Shown here piece by piece: positions 30,199 to 42,003 of a stretch of 51,818 bases of DNA (within the stretch, counting starts at the first letter, position 1; every line of letters begins with the position of its first letter). The stretch is from NCBI GenBank assembly GCA_017473085.1, contig JAFUNF010000001.1, positions 1 through 51,818 on the forward strand, in the 5' to 3' direction. This DNA comes from Clostridia bacterium. Its GTDB lineage: Bacteria > Bacillota > Clostridia > Oscillospirales > CAG-272. The notes beneath the pieces were generated by a model. The model worked only from the letters and a program-made list of their open reading frames with translations, had not been told where the DNA came from and did no database searches. The translations under genes were made by a program, and so were the position numbers.

Positions 30199-33100
30199 AT
30201 GAGAAAACATATAGGCAAAATTACCATAAGTCTTGCAATTTGCGTTTTGGTTATTGCTTCAATTTTATGTATTACTATATTTTCCAATGACACAGAAAGC
30301 GAGCCGATTATAAGCTGGGCGTATACAGTTGATACCACCAATAAAACTGCAACCATAACAGGCTTCAGCTACACAGGAAGCTATACAAGACAGTTTAATA
30401 TTCCTGCAACTGTAACTAAAGATGGAGTTGAGTATCAGGTTACATCCATCAAAGAGAGCGCTTTCAATGGTAAGACCAATGCTTTTGGCAATTTGACATT
30501 ACCAGAGGGACTTGTTACTATTGGCAAGAATGCGTTCAAGGGCACTCAAATTTATGGTGAGGTTGTTATTCCTTCTACTGTTACATCAATTGGCGAATCT
30601 GCCTTCGAAAACTGTAAGGGAATCACAAGCGTTGTTTTGCCTGAAAATCTCACAACCCTTTCGCCATATGTTTTCAAAAGCTGTACTGCTTTGAGAACAA
30701 TCAATACAGAAAATGTAGAAGAATTTAAAAAGGAATGCTTCAATAACTGTCACGCTTTGTATTATATGTCAATTAGCAATAAAGCAAGAGTTATTGAGGA
30801 TAGCGCTTTTTCAGAGTGCCGTTCACTCGATCAAGCCTTTGATATTTCAAGTGTAACAACTCTTGGCAACAAGGTATTCTACAATTGCTCAAGAATTGAA
30901 GGCTTTATAATGCCTGACGTTGATTTTGACTTAGGCTTTTTCTCAGGCTGTACAGGTATTAAATCCTATGCAGTTAAGGACTCCAACACAAAGTACATCA
31001 CTAAGGATGGTGTAATTTTTGATAAGGCTACAAACGGTTCAGTTCTTCTTCTCTATCCTGCTAACAAGGACGATAAAATATACACTATTCCTTCAAATGT
31101 TGTAGAGATAGCTAAGGGTGCATTTGCTTATACAACTGTACTTGAACAGGTTGTTATCTCAGAAAACGTTACTAAGATTTCAGCAGAAGCATTTAAGTAT
31201 TCTTCGATTAAAAATGCATACATCCCTGATAATGTAAATTCTGTTAGCGTTGATATTTTCAAGGGCTGTTCAAGTCTTGAATGGGTTATTTTGGGCACCA
31301 ACATTTCTGCAATTGGTGTTGACTCCTTTAAGGATGCTAACTCCTCTGTTACTGTTATTGCAAAGAATCCAGACTTCCCTAAGCCCGACTATGTAAACAA
31401 CTTTATTTCTTTAAGTGATTATCAATGTATCGATCACTATTACGGATTTTTAGATAAAGAGGCTACATGTACAGAATTCGGCTACAATCAATGTATTGTC
31501 TGCAACAGAATTACTTACGTAAAAGAGCTTGGTCACTCTGGTGCCATAGTTGAAAAATCAAAGCTATCCTGTACAACAGATGAATATCAGGTTGTTAGCT
31601 GTTCAAGATGTGGCGAAAAGGTAAAGGATACAACACAAACTGCACCAGGACATACAACAATTAAGCAAACAATTGCTCCTACCTCTTCTCGTCCCGGCTA
31701 TACAGTTAATAAATGTATAGTTTGCTATGAAACCTACATTGATAACTATTCTTCTTACACGGACGTTACTCCTTGCACAAGACATAGCAATTTTGGAAAA
31801 ATTGAAATTTCACAGGCTAGCTGTTCTACAAATGGCTTAACTGTTCACTACTGTGGAATCTGCGGTACATACATTCGTTCAACAACCTCACCTAAGACAG
31901 CTTGTAATTTTGAGGTAACCTTTGAGGCTATTTCCAGCTGTACGGTTAATGGTCAAATTATCGAGGATTGTACCGTTTGTGACAATCAAAAAATCACCAG
32001 TCTGCCTCTTAAGGAGCATTCACACGATTGGTACACAATATCTGAAAAGCAAGGCTATGAATATAGCACCTGCTCTGTTTGTGGAGTGTTTGAAAGTCGT
32101 GAGGTTGACTACTCAGTTCTTAACTCCTTAATTGGCTTGGTATCTAAGTACTATGAAACCTACTATGCACCTGATACAGTTGCATTGATAAGGCCTATTT
32201 TGGAAACCAACGATCTTAACCTAACCCAAGAGGCAGTTGATTACAATGCAAAGCTTCTTAGCACTGCACTTGCAAATATTTCTTATAACGTTACAGACGT
32301 ACCTGTTGTGTTCATCGAAAAGGATTCTGTTCTTGATAAAAATTATACTGATGCAAAAATTTACATTGCTTCAGTTGACGAGAACGGAAAATCTAAGGTT
32401 GAGGCTATTGAATACAATGCCACAATGAAGATTCGAGGTAACACCACTGCCAACTCAAACAAATACCCATACAACATTAAATTCAGCTCAAAGGTTGACC
32501 TATTTGGAATGGGTGCTGGTAAAAAGTATTGCCTACTCGCTAACCTTTTTGACCAAACACTAATGAGAAATGCTATGGCTATCGAATTTTCACAGGCTAT
32601 TGGTATTCAATTTGCACCAAGCTATCAGTTCGTTGAGGTTTACTACAACGGAAGATACGATGGTCTTTATATGCTCACTACTCCGATGGATATTGGCGAA
32701 AATCGTATAGATATTGACGAGGACAACGACTATTTGTTCGAGCTTGAAAACAAGAGTGATGGCGAATTCTATCTAAAGTCTCCTGTTTTGGGTATTAATG
32801 CACTCATTGAAGATACTGCTGACCTTTCAGGAGAAGCATATTCAAGAATGTACTCCACCTTTAATATGATAGACTATGCTATCAAGAGTGGTGACTGGGA
32901 GTTAATCCAAGAATACGTTGATATTGAATCTGTTGCTAAATTCTACGTTATCCACGAATACCTAAAGGAAGTTGATATTTGTTACGACTCTACTCGCTTC
33001 TATATCAAGGACGGAAAGCTTCACGGAGGTCCTGTATGGGACTTCGACCTTGGTATGGGTAACATTGACTCCAATGGAGGCGATAGTGACTCACACTCTG

Positions 33101-33555
33101 CTTACTGGAACAAGGGCACCCATGCTACTGCCAATCAAGGTGTTGAAGGCAACAGTGCAACTGGCTACTGGGCTGACATTCGTTGGTCAAGCAACAAGAA
33201 TATTTGGTTTGCTCATCTTATGAAGTATTCACCAGAATTCCAAGAGACAGTAAAGCAAATCATCATTGATTATACAGATGAAATGCGTTTAATGTATGAG
33301 GATAAGGTAATAAGCAAGCGTGAGGTTATTGAAAATAAGATTGATGTACATCATCAAAACGAAGCCTTCACTAATGCACGTATCAGAAACTATCAAAGAT
33401 TCAATGTTGCACATGCATACAGTGGCATGACCCATTTGCTTCCAAGCTACTCTGCTGCTATAGATTATATGAGAGATTGGTTCGCACAAAGACATGCGTG
33501 GATGTATGAGGCTTATGTTGGTCAAGAGCTTCCACCTGCTGACAACGGCAAGTAA
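30199..33555 (+). CDS. surface protein: BspA-like LRR, Cys-rich repeats, CotH kinase domain
   Basis: 1118 residues. The start MRKHIGKITIS at 30199 has AGGAG 7 nt upstream. A membrane or signal segment (about 8-28) is followed by BspA/LRR_5-type repeats (about 75-390; SIKESAFNGK, IGKNAFKGTQI, KISAEAFKYSSI). Then comes a stretch with paired cysteines (CIVC, CSRC, CIVC, CGIC, CTVC, CSVC; about 405-635) and a CotH domain (about 690-1060). CotH landmarks are MKIRGNTTANSNKYPYNI, FDQTLMRNAMA and GGPVWDFDLGMGN. CotH of Bacillus is an atypical secreted protein kinase acting on spore-coat proteins; free-standing forms in gut Clostridia are often tied to surface or cellulosome-like proteins. An extracellular kinase carried on a binding scaffold is the likely reading. 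No sporulation neighbour is seen. Confidence 0.87.
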   Translation: MRKHIGKITISLAICVLVIASILCITIFSNDTESEPIISWAYTVDTTNKTATITGFSYTGSYTRQFNIPATVTKDGVEYQVTSIKESAFNGKTNAFGNLTLPEGLVTIGKNAFKGTQIYGEVVIPSTVTSIGESAFENCKGITSVVLPENLTTLSPYVFKSCTALRTINTENVEEFKKECFNNCHALYYMSISNKARVIEDSAFSECRSLDQAFDISSVTTLGNKVFYNCSRIEGFIMPDVDFDLGFFSGCTGIKSYAVKDSNTKYITKDGVIFDKATNGSVLLLYPANKDDKIYTIPSNVVEIAKGAFAYTTVLEQVVISENVTKISAEAFKYSSIKNAYIPDNVNSVSVDIFKGCSSLEWVILGTNISAIGVDSFKDANSSVTVIAKNPDFPKPDYVNNFISLSDYQCIDHYYGFLDKEATCTEFGYNQCIVCNRITYVKELGHSGAIVEKSKLSCTTDEYQVVSCSRCGEKVKDTTQTAPGHTTIKQTIAPTSSRPGYTVNKCIVCYETYIDNYSSYTDVTPCTRHSNFGKIEISQASCSTNGLTVHYCGICGTYIRSTTSPKTACNFEVTFEAISSCTVNGQIIEDCTVCDNQKITSLPLKEHSHDWYTISEKQGYEYSTCSVCGVFESREVDYSVLNSLIGLVSKYYETYYAPDTVALIRPILETNDLNLTQEAVDYNAKLLSTALANISYNVTDVPVVFIEKDSVLDKNYTDAKIYIASVDENGKSKVEAIEYNATMKIRGNTTANSNKYPYNIKFSSKVDLFGMGAGKKYCLLANLFDQTLMRNAMAIEFSQAIGIQFAPSYQFVEVYYNGRYDGLYMLTTPMDIGENRIDIDEDNDYLFELENKSDGEFYLKSPVLGINALIEDTADLSGEAYSRMYSTFNMIDYAIKSGDWELIQEYVDIESVAKFYVIHEYLKEVDICYDSTRFYIKDGKLHGGPVWDFDLGMGNIDSNGGDSDSHSAYWNKGTHATANQGVEGNSATGYWADIRWSSNKNIWFAHLMKYSPEFQETVKQIIIDYTDEMRLMYEDKVISKREVIENKIDVHHQNEAFTNARIRNYQRFNVAHAYSGMTHLLPSYSAAIDYMRDWFAQRHAWMYEAYVGQELPPADNGK

Positions 33556-33562
33556 AACATTT

Positions 33563-33589
33563 AAGGGACAAGAAAGCTTGTCCCTTTTT
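33563..33589 (+). terminator. terminator of the LRR-CotH gene
   Basis: AAGGGACAAG / CTTGTCCCTTTTT with loop AAAG. Confidence 0.85.
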
Positions 33590-33703
33590 GTTATGCCTTT
33601 TCAAGTTCATATAACCTGTTTTTTCAACGTTTATAATTTTAAGAATAAGTTTAATTATTATATAACAAAAAGTGTGTTTTGAAGCCGTCAGTGCTCTTTA
33701 CAC

Positions 33704-33743
33704 AAAAAACGAGAATACTCACAAAGGAGTATTCTCGTTTTTT
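33704..33743. terminator. bidirectional terminator at the end of rpoC
   Basis: Perfect 17-bp stem AAAAAACGAGAATACTC with loop ACAAAG (33704-33720 against 33727-33743), 2 nt after the rpoC stop. Confidence 0.92.
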
Positions 33744-33745
33744 TA

Positions 33746-36700
33746 TTAATTATTACCATTTGAATCAGCTGTTTTCTTAATTCCAACCTGATTATACTCG
33801 TTAAGACCAGTTCCCGCTGGAATGAGCTTACCGATAATAACGTTTTCCTTAAGACCAAGCAAGTGGTCAACCTTACCACGAATTGCCGCCTCAGTAAGAG
33901 CCTTTGTAGTCTCCTGGAAGGATGCAGCGGACAAGAAGGATTCAGTTGAAGATGCAGCCTTTGTAATACCAAGTAGAATTGGTGAGAAGGTTGCAAGACG
34001 AAGATCAATTTCGCCTGCATCAATTCTTGCCTGAATTCTTTCATTTTCTTCTTGGAATTCAGCAATATCCATAGATACACCCTCGATAAGATCGGTGTCT
34101 CCTGGATCATCAACCTTTACACGTCTTGTCATTTGACGAGTAATTACCTCAACGTGCTTGTCGTCAACCTCAACGTTTTGTGAACGATATACCTTTTGTA
34201 CCTCACGTACAATATAGTCATAAACCGCTTCAATTCCGTTGATCTTCAAGATGTCAGCAGGAGCCATATAGCCCTCTGTCAAAGGCTGTCCCTTAGTTAC
34301 GTAGTCGCCATCTTGGATAACCATATTTGTACCAAATGGAACGTCGTAGTTAAATGATGCGCCTGTTTCATCATCAGTTACGCTGATTTTATTAATTCTA
34401 CCCTCAAGTGTGATAGTAGCTGTACCTGTTGCCTCACAAGCAATTGCAGGCTTCTTAGGACGTCTTGCCTCGAATAGCTCTTCAACTCTTGGAAGACCTT
34501 GTGTAATGTTAGCAGAAGCGACACCACCAGTATGGAAGGTTCTCATTGTAAGCTGTGTACCAGGCTCACCGATAGATTGAGCTGCAATAACACCAACAGC
34601 CTCACCAATGTTAACCTGCTTTGAGCTTGCAAGGTCCATACCATAGCAGTGTGCACATACGCCACGCTTTGTCTTACAACGAAGAACAGAACGAACCTTA
34701 ACCTCTTTAATACCAGCAGAAATGATTTTATCAACATCCTTAAGAAGAATCATCTCATTCTCCTTAACGATAACCTCGCCTGTTTCAGGATGTACAACAT
34801 CCTCAACTGTATATCTACCAAGGATTCTATCCTTAAGGTATTCAACAACCTCTCCGCCGTCCTTAATGTCACTCATAACCATGTAGTCACGAGTACCACA
34901 GTCATGCTCACGAATGATAACCTCGTGGGATACGTCAACAAGTCTTCTTGTCAGGTATCCAGAGTCAGCAGTCTTAAGAGCTGTATCAGAAAGTGACTTA
35001 CGAGCTGAACGTGCAGCAATAAAGTATTCAAGAATTGTCAAGCCCTCACGGAAGTTAGACTTAATAGGAATTTCCATTGTTTTACCTGTTGCGGTAAACA
35101 TAAGTCCACGCATACCAGCAAGCTGACGCATCTGTGTCATACTACCACGGGCACCAGAGTCAGACATCATCTTGATTGGGTTGTATTTGTTGAAGCTCTT
35201 TTGGATTTCAGCGACAACATCGTTTGTAGCCTTATTCCAAATTTCGATTACACAGTTATATCTTTCCTCATCAGAAAGCTCACCATCGCTATAGTGTGCA
35301 AAAATCTCATCAACCTGAGCCTCTGCATTTTTAACGATTTCGTACTTTAATTCAGGAATTGTCATATCTGCAACTGATATAGACAAGGAAGCCTTTGTAG
35401 AATACTTGTAGCCCATTTCTTTAATATGGTCAAGTACCTCTGCAGCCTTTGTAAAGCCGTGAATTTTAATTGTACGGTCAACTATTTGTGAAAGCTGTTT
35501 GCTTCCAGTAACAAAGTTGATTTCAAGTCCAAATGGATCCTTTTCTCTATCTACATAGCCAAGGTCCTGTGGAATATATTCGTTAAATATAAGCTTACCG
35601 AGAGTTGCGTCAATAATCTTTGACTTCTTTTCTCCATTGATAACCTTTTCAACTCTAACCTTAATTGGTGCGTGAATTTCAAGGTCCTTATTAGCGTAAG
35701 CCATCATAGCCTCATCGAAGTTACGATATGCGCTTCCAGCACCCTTTTCGCCTTCCTTATCAAGTGTAAGGTAGTAAGAACCAAGCACCATATCCTGTGA
35801 AGGAACTGCAATCGCCTTACCATCAACAGGCTTAAGTAGGTTGTTAGCAGAAAGCATAAGGAATCTTGCCTCTGCTTGTGCCTCGTTTGACAAAGGCACG
35901 TGAACTGGCATCTGGTCGCCGTCAAAGTCAGCATTGAACGCCTTACATACAAGTGGGTGAAGTCTAATAGCTTTACCCTCAACAAGTACAGGCTCGAATG
36001 CTTGAATTGACAAACGGTGGAGTGTAGGAGCACGGTTTAAAAGAACTGGATGCTCTTTAATAACGTTTTCGAGTGCGTCCCAAACGTCATCAACTGCCTT
36101 TTCAACGTTTCTCTTAGCTTCCTTAATATTGAGTGCCTTGCCGGTTTCAACAAGACGCTTAATAACGAATGGCTTGAATAGCTCAAGTGCCATTTCCTTA
36201 GGAAGACCACATTGATAAATCTTTAGGTTTGGACCAACTACGATAACGGAACGACCAGAATAGTCAACACGTTTACCGAGAAGGTTCTGTCTAAAGCGTC
36301 CCTGCTTACCTCTTAACATCTCAGATAGAGACTTAAGTGGTCTTGAGCTTGCACCAGTAATTGGCTTACCTCTCTTACCATTATCAATCAACGCATCAAC
36401 TGCTTCTTGAAGCATTCTCTTCTCGTTTCTTGTAATGATTGCAGGAGAATCAATTTCAATATACTTCTTAAGACGGTTATTTCTGTTAATAACCTTTCTG
36501 TAAAGCTCGTTTAAGTCGGAGGCTGCATATCTACCACCATCTAACTGTACCATTGGTCTTATATCAGGTGGAAGAACTGGAAGCACGTCAAGAATCATCC
36601 ATTCAGGCTTATTTCCTGACTTTCTGAATGCTTCAACAATTTCAAGTCTCTTTATAATACGAACCTTTTTCTGTCCAGAGGACTTTAATAATTCCTCCTT

Positions 36701-37267
36701 CAATTCCTTTGAAAGTGCCTCTACGTCAATTTCTTGTAAAAGCTTCTTGATTGCTTCAGCGCCCATTTCAGCAACGAATCTATCGCCATACTTTTCGTAG
36801 AAGGTGTAGTATTCGCTTTCGCTTAGTAGCTGACCCTTAATAAGTGGTGTTTCACCTGGATCAACAACTATTCTCTTTGAGAAATAAAGAACGCTGTCCA
36901 AAGCCTTTGGAGAAAGCTCAAGCATAAGACCCATTCTTGATGGTATAGCCTTGAAGTACCAAATGTGTGATACAGGACAAGCAAGCTGAATGTGTCCCAT
37001 TCTCTCACGACGTACCTTTTTAGTGGTAACCTCAACACCACACTTTTCACATCTGTGGCCCTTATGACGTGAACGCTTATATTTTCCACAAGAACACTCC
37101 CAGTCCTTTGTTGGACCAAAGATTTTCTCGCAGAAAAGTCCATCCTTTTCCGGTTTTTGAGTACGATAGTTGATGGTCTCAGGCTTTGTTACCTCGCCTG
37201 AGGACCAACTAAGGATTTTCTCCGGAGACGCAAGACCTATTTTTATAGAATCAAATGTATGTTCCAT
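33746..37267 (-). CDS. rpoC: DNA-directed RNA polymerase subunit beta'
   Basis: 1173 residues, near the Firmicutes norm. The second of two in-frame ATGs (37267) is preferred, with AAGGA 8 nt upstream. N-terminal zinc site [20 protein letters not shown], catalytic Mg motif NADFDGDQM, bridge/trigger region [19 protein letters not shown], second zinc site C-x6-CAHCYG ([20 protein letters not shown]) and the C-terminal [19 protein letters not shown] are all intact. It forms the catalytic core of RNA polymerase with RpoB. It starts 37 nt after rpoB and shares its transcript. Confidence 0.98.
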   Translation of the reverse strand: MEHTFDSIKIGLASPEKILSWSSGEVTKPETINYRTQKPEKDGLFCEKIFGPTKDWECSCGKYKRSRHKGHRCEKCGVEVTTKKVRRERMGHIQLACPVSHIWYFKAIPSRMGLMLELSPKALDSVLYFSKRIVVDPGETPLIKGQLLSESEYYTFYEKYGDRFVAEMGAEAIKKLLQEIDVEALSKELKEELLKSSGQKKVRIIKRLEIVEAFRKSGNKPEWMILDVLPVLPPDIRPMVQLDGGRYAASDLNELYRKVINRNNRLKKYIEIDSPAIITRNEKRMLQEAVDALIDNGKRGKPITGASSRPLKSLSEMLRGKQGRFRQNLLGKRVDYSGRSVIVVGPNLKIYQCGLPKEMALELFKPFVIKRLVETGKALNIKEAKRNVEKAVDDVWDALENVIKEHPVLLNRAPTLHRLSIQAFEPVLVEGKAIRLHPLVCKAFNADFDGDQMPVHVPLSNEAQAEARFLMLSANNLLKPVDGKAIAVPSQDMVLGSYYLTLDKEGEKGAGSAYRNFDEAMMAYANKDLEIHAPIKVRVEKVINGEKKSKIIDATLGKLIFNEYIPQDLGYVDREKDPFGLEINFVTGSKQLSQIVDRTIKIHGFTKAAEVLDHIKEMGYKYSTKASLSISVADMTIPELKYEIVKNAEAQVDEIFAHYSDGELSDEERYNCVIEIWNKATNDVVAEIQKSFNKYNPIKMMSDSGARGSMTQMRQLAGMRGLMFTATGKTMEIPIKSNFREGLTILEYFIAARSARKSLSDTALKTADSGYLTRRLVDVSHEVIIREHDCGTRDYMVMSDIKDGGEVVEYLKDRILGRYTVEDVVHPETGEVIVKENEMILLKDVDKIISAGIKEVKVRSVLRCKTKRGVCAHCYGMDLASSKQVNIGEAVGVIAAQSIGEPGTQLTMRTFHTGGVASANITQGLPRVEELFEARRPKKPAIACEATGTATITLEGRINKISVTDDETGASFNYDVPFGTNMVIQDGDYVTKGQPLTEGYMAPADILKINGIEAVYDYIVREVQKVYRSQNVEVDDKHVEVITRQMTRRVKVDDPGDTDLIEGVSMDIAEFQEENERIQARIDAGEIDLRLATFSPILLGITKAASSTESFLSAASFQETTKALTEAAIRGKVDHLLGLKENVIIGKLIPAGTGLNEYNQVGIKKTADSNGNN

Positions 37268-37303
37268 CAGCATTTTCCTTCTTTTAATATTTTTAAGTTA
37301 AAT

Positions 37304-40300
37304 TTAGTCATCAAAATCGTCGAATTTTTGATCTTCTAAATAAGCATCACTGTCATCGATGTCGTCAAGGTCGTCAATAAAATCGTCGTCCTCTTCATCT
37401 ACATCGCAATCTACATCTCCCAAGTCCTCATCGCCATCGTCGTCAGGAATTGGTGGTGCAGGCTTAACAGGAACAATCTCTTCATCGCAAAGGTTAGAAA
37501 GCTCAACCTCGTTACCCTCCTTGTCATATACAGTGATGTCAAGTGCAAGAGCTTGAAGCTCCTTAACAAGCACCTTAAATGACTCAGGCACACCTGGAGT
37601 TGGTATATTCTGTCCTTTTACAATTGCTTCATAAGCCTTTGTTCTACCGAGTATATCGTCACTCTTAACAGTCAAAATTTCTTGTAGAGTATATGCAGCA
37701 CCATAAGCCTCAAGTGCCCATACCTCCATCTCTCCAAAACGCTGACCACCAAACTGTGCCTTACCACCGAGTGGTTGTTGTGTTACAAGTGAATATTTAC
37801 CGATTGAACGTGCGTGAATCTTATCGTCAACAAGGTGGTGGAGCTTTAAGTAGTACATAATACCTACTGTTACAGGGTTGTCAAATGCTTCGCCTGTACG
37901 TCCATCATAAAGAATTTGCTTACCATCGCAAACCTTGAGCTTACCCTCTTCAAGAAGCTTCTTGAGAGCCTCTGGGTTTTCCTTTGTTTCCTTGTCTAAC
38001 TTTTGAATATCCTTCTTACCGTCTTCTCTAATAACCTCTTCAAAGAGTTCCTTACCATCTGTATTTTCATTTGGCAATACATCTCTCCAAAGACCTGCCA
38101 TCTTTAAGCACTCGAAAATATCCTTTTCCTTTGCACCATCGAATACTGGAGTCATTATCTTCCAGCCGAGCTTCTTAGCTGCAATACCAAGGTGAACCTC
38201 AAGCACCTGACCAATGTTCATACGTGAAGGTACGCCGAGTGGGTTAAGAACGATGTCAAGTGGTGTACCATCTGCCAAGAAAGGCATATCCTCTGGTGGA
38301 AGAATTCTTGATACAACACCCTTGTTACCGTGACGACCAGCCATCTTGTCACCAACAGAGATTTTTCTCTTTTGTGCAACGTAAACCTTAACAAGCTTAT
38401 GAACACCAGGTGCAAGCTCATCGCCGTTTTCACGGGAGAATACCTTAACGTCAACAACTATACCATTGTCGCCGTTCTTTACACGCAAGGATGTATCTCT
38501 TACATCTCTTGCTCTTTCAGCGAAGATTGCACGAAGTAGTCTGTCCTCTGGAGTAAGCTCAGTTTCACCCTTAGGTGTAACCTTACCAACAAGGATATCA
38601 GAAGCCTTAACCTCGGTACCGATTCTTACAATACCATTTTCATCAAGGTTCTTAAGTGCGTCATCGCCTACGTTATGAATGTCACGAGTAATTTCCTCTG
38701 GACCGAGCTTTGTGTCTCTTGCTTCAATTGTTCTCTCTTCAATGTGAATTGAAGTGTAAACGTCGTTACGAACAAGATTTTCATTAAGTAATACAGCGTC
38801 CTCGTAGTTATAACCCTCCCAGGTCATAAATCCGATAAGTGCATTCTTACCAAGTGAAATTTCTCCACCTGCAGTTGCTGGACCATCTGCAATAACCTGA
38901 CCCTTTTCAACACGCTCGCCAACTACTACAATTGGTGTTTGATTTATACAGGTTTCTTGGTTAGAGCGCTTGAATTTAACAAGCTCGTAATTATCCTTAA
39001 GGCCTCTGTCATTTTTAATTGTGATATTAAGAGCGTCAACTCTTTCAACTACACCGCTCTCCTTAGCGAGCACTACAACACCTGAGTCAACAGCAGCCTT
39101 GTACTCCATACCTGTACCAACGATTGGAGAATCAGAGGTAAGTAGTGGAACTGCCTGCTTCTGCATGTTTGAACCCATGAGTGCACGAGCGTTGTCGTCG
39201 TTTTCAATAAATGGAATCATCGCTGTTGCAACTGAAACAACCATTTTTGGAGAAACGTCCATATAATTTACTCTTGAAGAGTCGGTTTCAAGGATTTCAT
39301 TTCTTTCACGAACGATTATTTTGCTCTTTACGAAGTGCTTGTTTTCATCAAGCTCCTCATAAGCTTGAGCAATTACATTACCATCCTCTTCCTCGGCTGT
39401 TAGATATACAACCTCGTCTGTTACTACGCCATCAATAACCTTACGATATGGTGCTTTAATGAAGCCATACTTGTCAATGATAGCATAAGTTGAAAGGTAT
39501 GAAATAAGACCGATGTTTGGTCCTTCAGGAGTTTCAACTGGACACATTCTTCCATAGTGTGTATGGTGAACGTCACGAACCTCGAAGGATGCTCTGTCTC
39601 TTGACAAACCGCCAGGACCAAGAGCTGAAATACGGCGCTTATGTGTAAGCTCCGCAAGTGGGTTGTTTTGGTCCATAAATTGTGAAAGTGGTGATGAACC
39701 AAAGAATTCTCTAATTGCAGAGGTAATTGGCTTTGTATTTACAATTGTTTTTGGAGAAAGCTCCTCAACATCCTGTGTATTCATTCTATCGTGAATGATT
39801 TTGTCCATACGGGTCATACCAATACGGAGTTGGTTTTGAAGTAGCTCACCTACGCAACGAAGACGACGGTTACCCAAGTGGTCGATGTCGTCCTTTTTGC
39901 CGATGTTGTACTCAAGACCGATAAGATATCCAATTGAAGCAAGGATATCCTCAGGAGTAATATGCTTTGGACAGAGCTTTTCTGTGTTGTACTTAATCTT
40001 TTCAATGATAGCTTCTCTATCGCCTGCACATTCCTCAACGATTTCTCTTAAGCTTTCAAAGTGAAGTCTTTCACTTACGCCAAAGTCCTCAAGACCATCT
40101 CTCCAGCCGTCCCATAGTAAGTACTTAGGGTCTACTGTACCATTACCGAATACCTTAACCTCAACAGGTGTACCATTTTCTCTATCAAGAGTGTTTACAT
40201 ACACCTCGTTTACGCAGTTGGACTCGATAAGGTCAACATCCTCCTTAGAGATAACCTTTCCCACCTCGCAAAGAATTTCACCTGTTAGGTTACTGATAAC

Positions 40301-41203
40301 TGGACGAGATACGGTTAAGCCTAAAATACGCTTGGAAATAGCAAGCTTTTCATTGAACTTATAACGACCTACGTTATAGATATCATATCTCTTTCCATCA
40401 AAGAATGAGTTATGAATGAGTTGCTTTGCACTTTCAGCAAGTGGTGGATCACCTGGACGAAGTCTCTTATAGATGCTCTTAAGAGCCTCCTCTTGAATGG
40501 AAGTGTTAAATTCCATAGCAAGCTTATCGCTGTCATCCTTAGCAAGTGTAGGATTCATAAACTTTTCGCCGAACATATCCTTAATGTCCTCTTCAGATTC
40601 AACACCGAGAGCACGAATAAGCATAGTAACAGGAAGCTTTCTGTTCTTGTCTATCTTTACATAGAAGGCATTGGATGAATCGGTTTCATACTCAAGCCAT
40701 GCTCCACGATAAGGAATTACTGTTGCGGTGTAAACATGGGAGCCCACCTTATCGATAGAATAATCGTAGTACATTCCAGGAGAACGCATAATTTGAGAAA
40801 CAATAACACGTTCCTTACCGTGAATAACGAAGGTTCCGTTTTCTGTCATTAACGGAAATTCTCCCATAAACACGTTGTGTTCCTTAACCTCGCCTGTTAG
40901 GTTGTTAGAAAGACGTACGTTCACGTAAAGAGGCGCTGAATAGTCAACTCCCCTAATCTTACTCTCCTCTACCGAGTACTTAGGTTGGTTTACGTCAAAA
41001 GTATGAGAAACGAACTCAACGCAAAGCTCACCTGAGTTGCTAACAATAGGAGATACATCGTGAAGTACTTCAGTGATTCCCTTATCCAAGAACCATTGAT
41101 ATGACTCCTTCTGCACAGCGATTAGGTTTGGCATTTCACACAATTCATTGATTTTAGAGAAATTCATTCTCGTGGTTTTGCCAAGTTTTTGTTCTTTAAC
41201 CAT
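37304..41203 (-). CDS. rpoB: DNA-directed RNA polymerase subunit beta
   Basis: 1299 residues. The rifampicin pocket reads [18 protein letters not shown] and [14 protein letters not shown], with the Asp, His and Ser positions that define susceptible enzymes all unaltered. The C-terminal clamp region [15 protein letters not shown] is followed by a long tail of about 50 residues that is almost entirely Asp and Glu (for example [16 protein letters not shown]). Such acidic tails occur in some clostridial RpoB but not in Bacillus or E. coli. GGAGTG precedes the ATG. The gene has its own consensus promoter and no ribosomal protein gene upstream in the same direction. Confidence 0.98.
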   Translation of the reverse strand: MVKEQKLGKTTRMNFSKINELCEMPNLIAVQKESYQWFLDKGITEVLHDVSPIVSNSGELCVEFVSHTFDVNQPKYSVEESKIRGVDYSAPLYVNVRLSNNLTGEVKEHNVFMGEFPLMTENGTFVIHGKERVIVSQIMRSPGMYYDYSIDKVGSHVYTATVIPYRGAWLEYETDSSNAFYVKIDKNRKLPVTMLIRALGVESEEDIKDMFGEKFMNPTLAKDDSDKLAMEFNTSIQEEALKSIYKRLRPGDPPLAESAKQLIHNSFFDGKRYDIYNVGRYKFNEKLAISKRILGLTVSRPVISNLTGEILCEVGKVISKEDVDLIESNCVNEVYVNTLDRENGTPVEVKVFGNGTVDPKYLLWDGWRDGLEDFGVSERLHFESLREIVEECAGDREAIIEKIKYNTEKLCPKHITPEDILASIGYLIGLEYNIGKKDDIDHLGNRRLRCVGELLQNQLRIGMTRMDKIIHDRMNTQDVEELSPKTIVNTKPITSAIREFFGSSPLSQFMDQNNPLAELTHKRRISALGPGGLSRDRASFEVRDVHHTHYGRMCPVETPEGPNIGLISYLSTYAIIDKYGFIKAPYRKVIDGVVTDEVVYLTAEEEDGNVIAQAYEELDENKHFVKSKIIVRERNEILETDSSRVNYMDVSPKMVVSVATAMIPFIENDDNARALMGSNMQKQAVPLLTSDSPIVGTGMEYKAAVDSGVVVLAKESGVVERVDALNITIKNDRGLKDNYELVKFKRSNQETCINQTPIVVVGERVEKGQVIADGPATAGGEISLGKNALIGFMTWEGYNYEDAVLLNENLVRNDVYTSIHIEERTIEARDTKLGPEEITRDIHNVGDDALKNLDENGIVRIGTEVKASDILVGKVTPKGETELTPEDRLLRAIFAERARDVRDTSLRVKNGDNGIVVDVKVFSRENGDELAPGVHKLVKVYVAQKRKISVGDKMAGRHGNKGVVSRILPPEDMPFLADGTPLDIVLNPLGVPSRMNIGQVLEVHLGIAAKKLGWKIMTPVFDGAKEKDIFECLKMAGLWRDVLPNENTDGKELFEEVIREDGKKDIQKLDKETKENPEALKKLLEEGKLKVCDGKQILYDGRTGEAFDNPVTVGIMYYLKLHHLVDDKIHARSIGKYSLVTQQPLGGKAQFGGQRFGEMEVWALEAYGAAYTLQEILTVKSDDILGRTKAYEAIVKGQNIPTPGVPESFKVLVKELQALALDITVYDKEGNEVELSNLCDEEIVPVKPAPPIPDDDGDEDLGDVDCDVDEEDDDFIDDLDDIDDSDAYLEDQKFDDFDD

Positions 41204-41274
41204 TTTTTCACTCCAACTTCCCTTTTATAATATAATATAAAAGTATAATTTAGAAAATATTTGTGCGATTACAG

Positions 41275-41303
41275 ATTATATCACGAGTGCGCGTACTTGT
41301 CAA
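41275..41303 (-). promoter_or_regulatory. consensus promoter of rpoBC
   Basis: Minus strand TTGACA (41303-41298), 17-nt spacer ending TGA, TATAAT (41280-41275): a perfect sigma-A consensus with extended -10. The leader to rpoB is about 65 nt of AT-rich sequence. The rest of the 426-nt gap between rpoB and rpsT (41304-41510) is AT-rich with no feature seen. Confidence 0.88.
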
Positions 41304-41510
41304 TACCTTTTTTTCATTTTTTTCCAAAATATTATTTTTCGCTTTTTTATTTACACTTTATTAACAAATATTTTACTTTTCATTCAATTGTAACTTTTTT
41401 ATGAACTATTTAATTCTGCGTTTTACAAAGTCATGATTTTGATATTTTTCGGACAATTTTAACCTTGAAAATTAATGTTCAAAAATATTTATATTTTTTT
41501 CAAAAAGCTA

Positions 41511-41539
41511 TTGATTTTTCAAAAATTGTGTGATATTAT
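41511..41539 (+). promoter_or_regulatory. promoter of rpsT
   Basis: TTGATT (41511-41516), 17-nt spacer ending TGA, TATTAT (41534-41539). A leader of about 85 nt with GC-richer sequence (GGAGCACCCTCTCAGG, then GTGCATCTGTCGG) follows and may fold, as S20 often limits its own synthesis. Confidence 0.65.
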
Positions 41540-41629
41540 ATATAAACGTACGAACAGGCTATATCTGGAGCACCCTCTCAGGCAACGGATAGTGCATCTG
41601 TCGGATTATAATATTAAAGGAGGACACCC

Positions 41630-41893
41630 ATGCCTAATATCAAATCTGCTAAGAAGCGTGTTAAGGTTATTGCAACAAAAACACTTCGTAACAAGATGCT
41701 CAAATCTCAGTTGAATACAGCTATCAAAAAGTTCAAGCTTGCTGTTGAAAGCGGAGACAAGGAAGCTACTCAAGTTGCTTATGTAGCTGCTGTAAAAAGA
41801 GTTGACAAGGCTGTTAGCCAAGGTATTCTTCACAAGAATAACGCAGCTCACAAAAAGAGTCAGTTCACACTTATGTATAATAAAATGGCGTAA
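41630..41893 (+). CDS. rpsT: 30S ribosomal protein S20
   Basis: 87 residues: MPNIKSAKKRVKVIATKTLR at the start and the helical HKNNAAHKKSQFTLMYNK at the end are diagnostic of S20, which binds 16S rRNA and stabilises the body of the 30S subunit. AAAGGAGGA lies upstream. It stands alone between its promoter and a terminator. Confidence 0.96.
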   Translation: MPNIKSAKKRVKVIATKTLRNKMLKSQLNTAIKKFKLAVESGDKEATQVAYVAAVKRVDKAVSQGILHKNNAAHKKSQFTLMYNKMA

Positions 41894-41900
41894 GCCCATA

Positions 41901-41936
41901 AATGAGTCTTGTTAACCCACAAGGCTCATTTTTTTG
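41901..41936 (+). terminator. terminator of rpsT
   Basis: AATGAGTCTTGT / ACAAGGCTCATT stem with a one-base bulge, then TTTTTT. Confidence 0.85.
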
Positions 41937-41945
41937 TCTTCTCTA

Positions 41946-41974
41946 TTGACTTTTTTATATTTTTAGGTTACAAT
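41946..41974 (+). promoter_or_regulatory. promoter of the 83-aa gene
   Basis: TTGACT (41946-41951), 17-nt spacer, TACAAT (41969-41974). Confidence 0.65.
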
Positions 41975-42003
41975 TAATACATCTACGATAAGGAGCAAAT
42001 AAT

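Noticed and set aside
39850-40678. Several 60-90-codon ORFs opposite or within rpoB and rpoC
   Set aside because: They are alternative frames of highly conserved coding sequence and lack ribosome sites.
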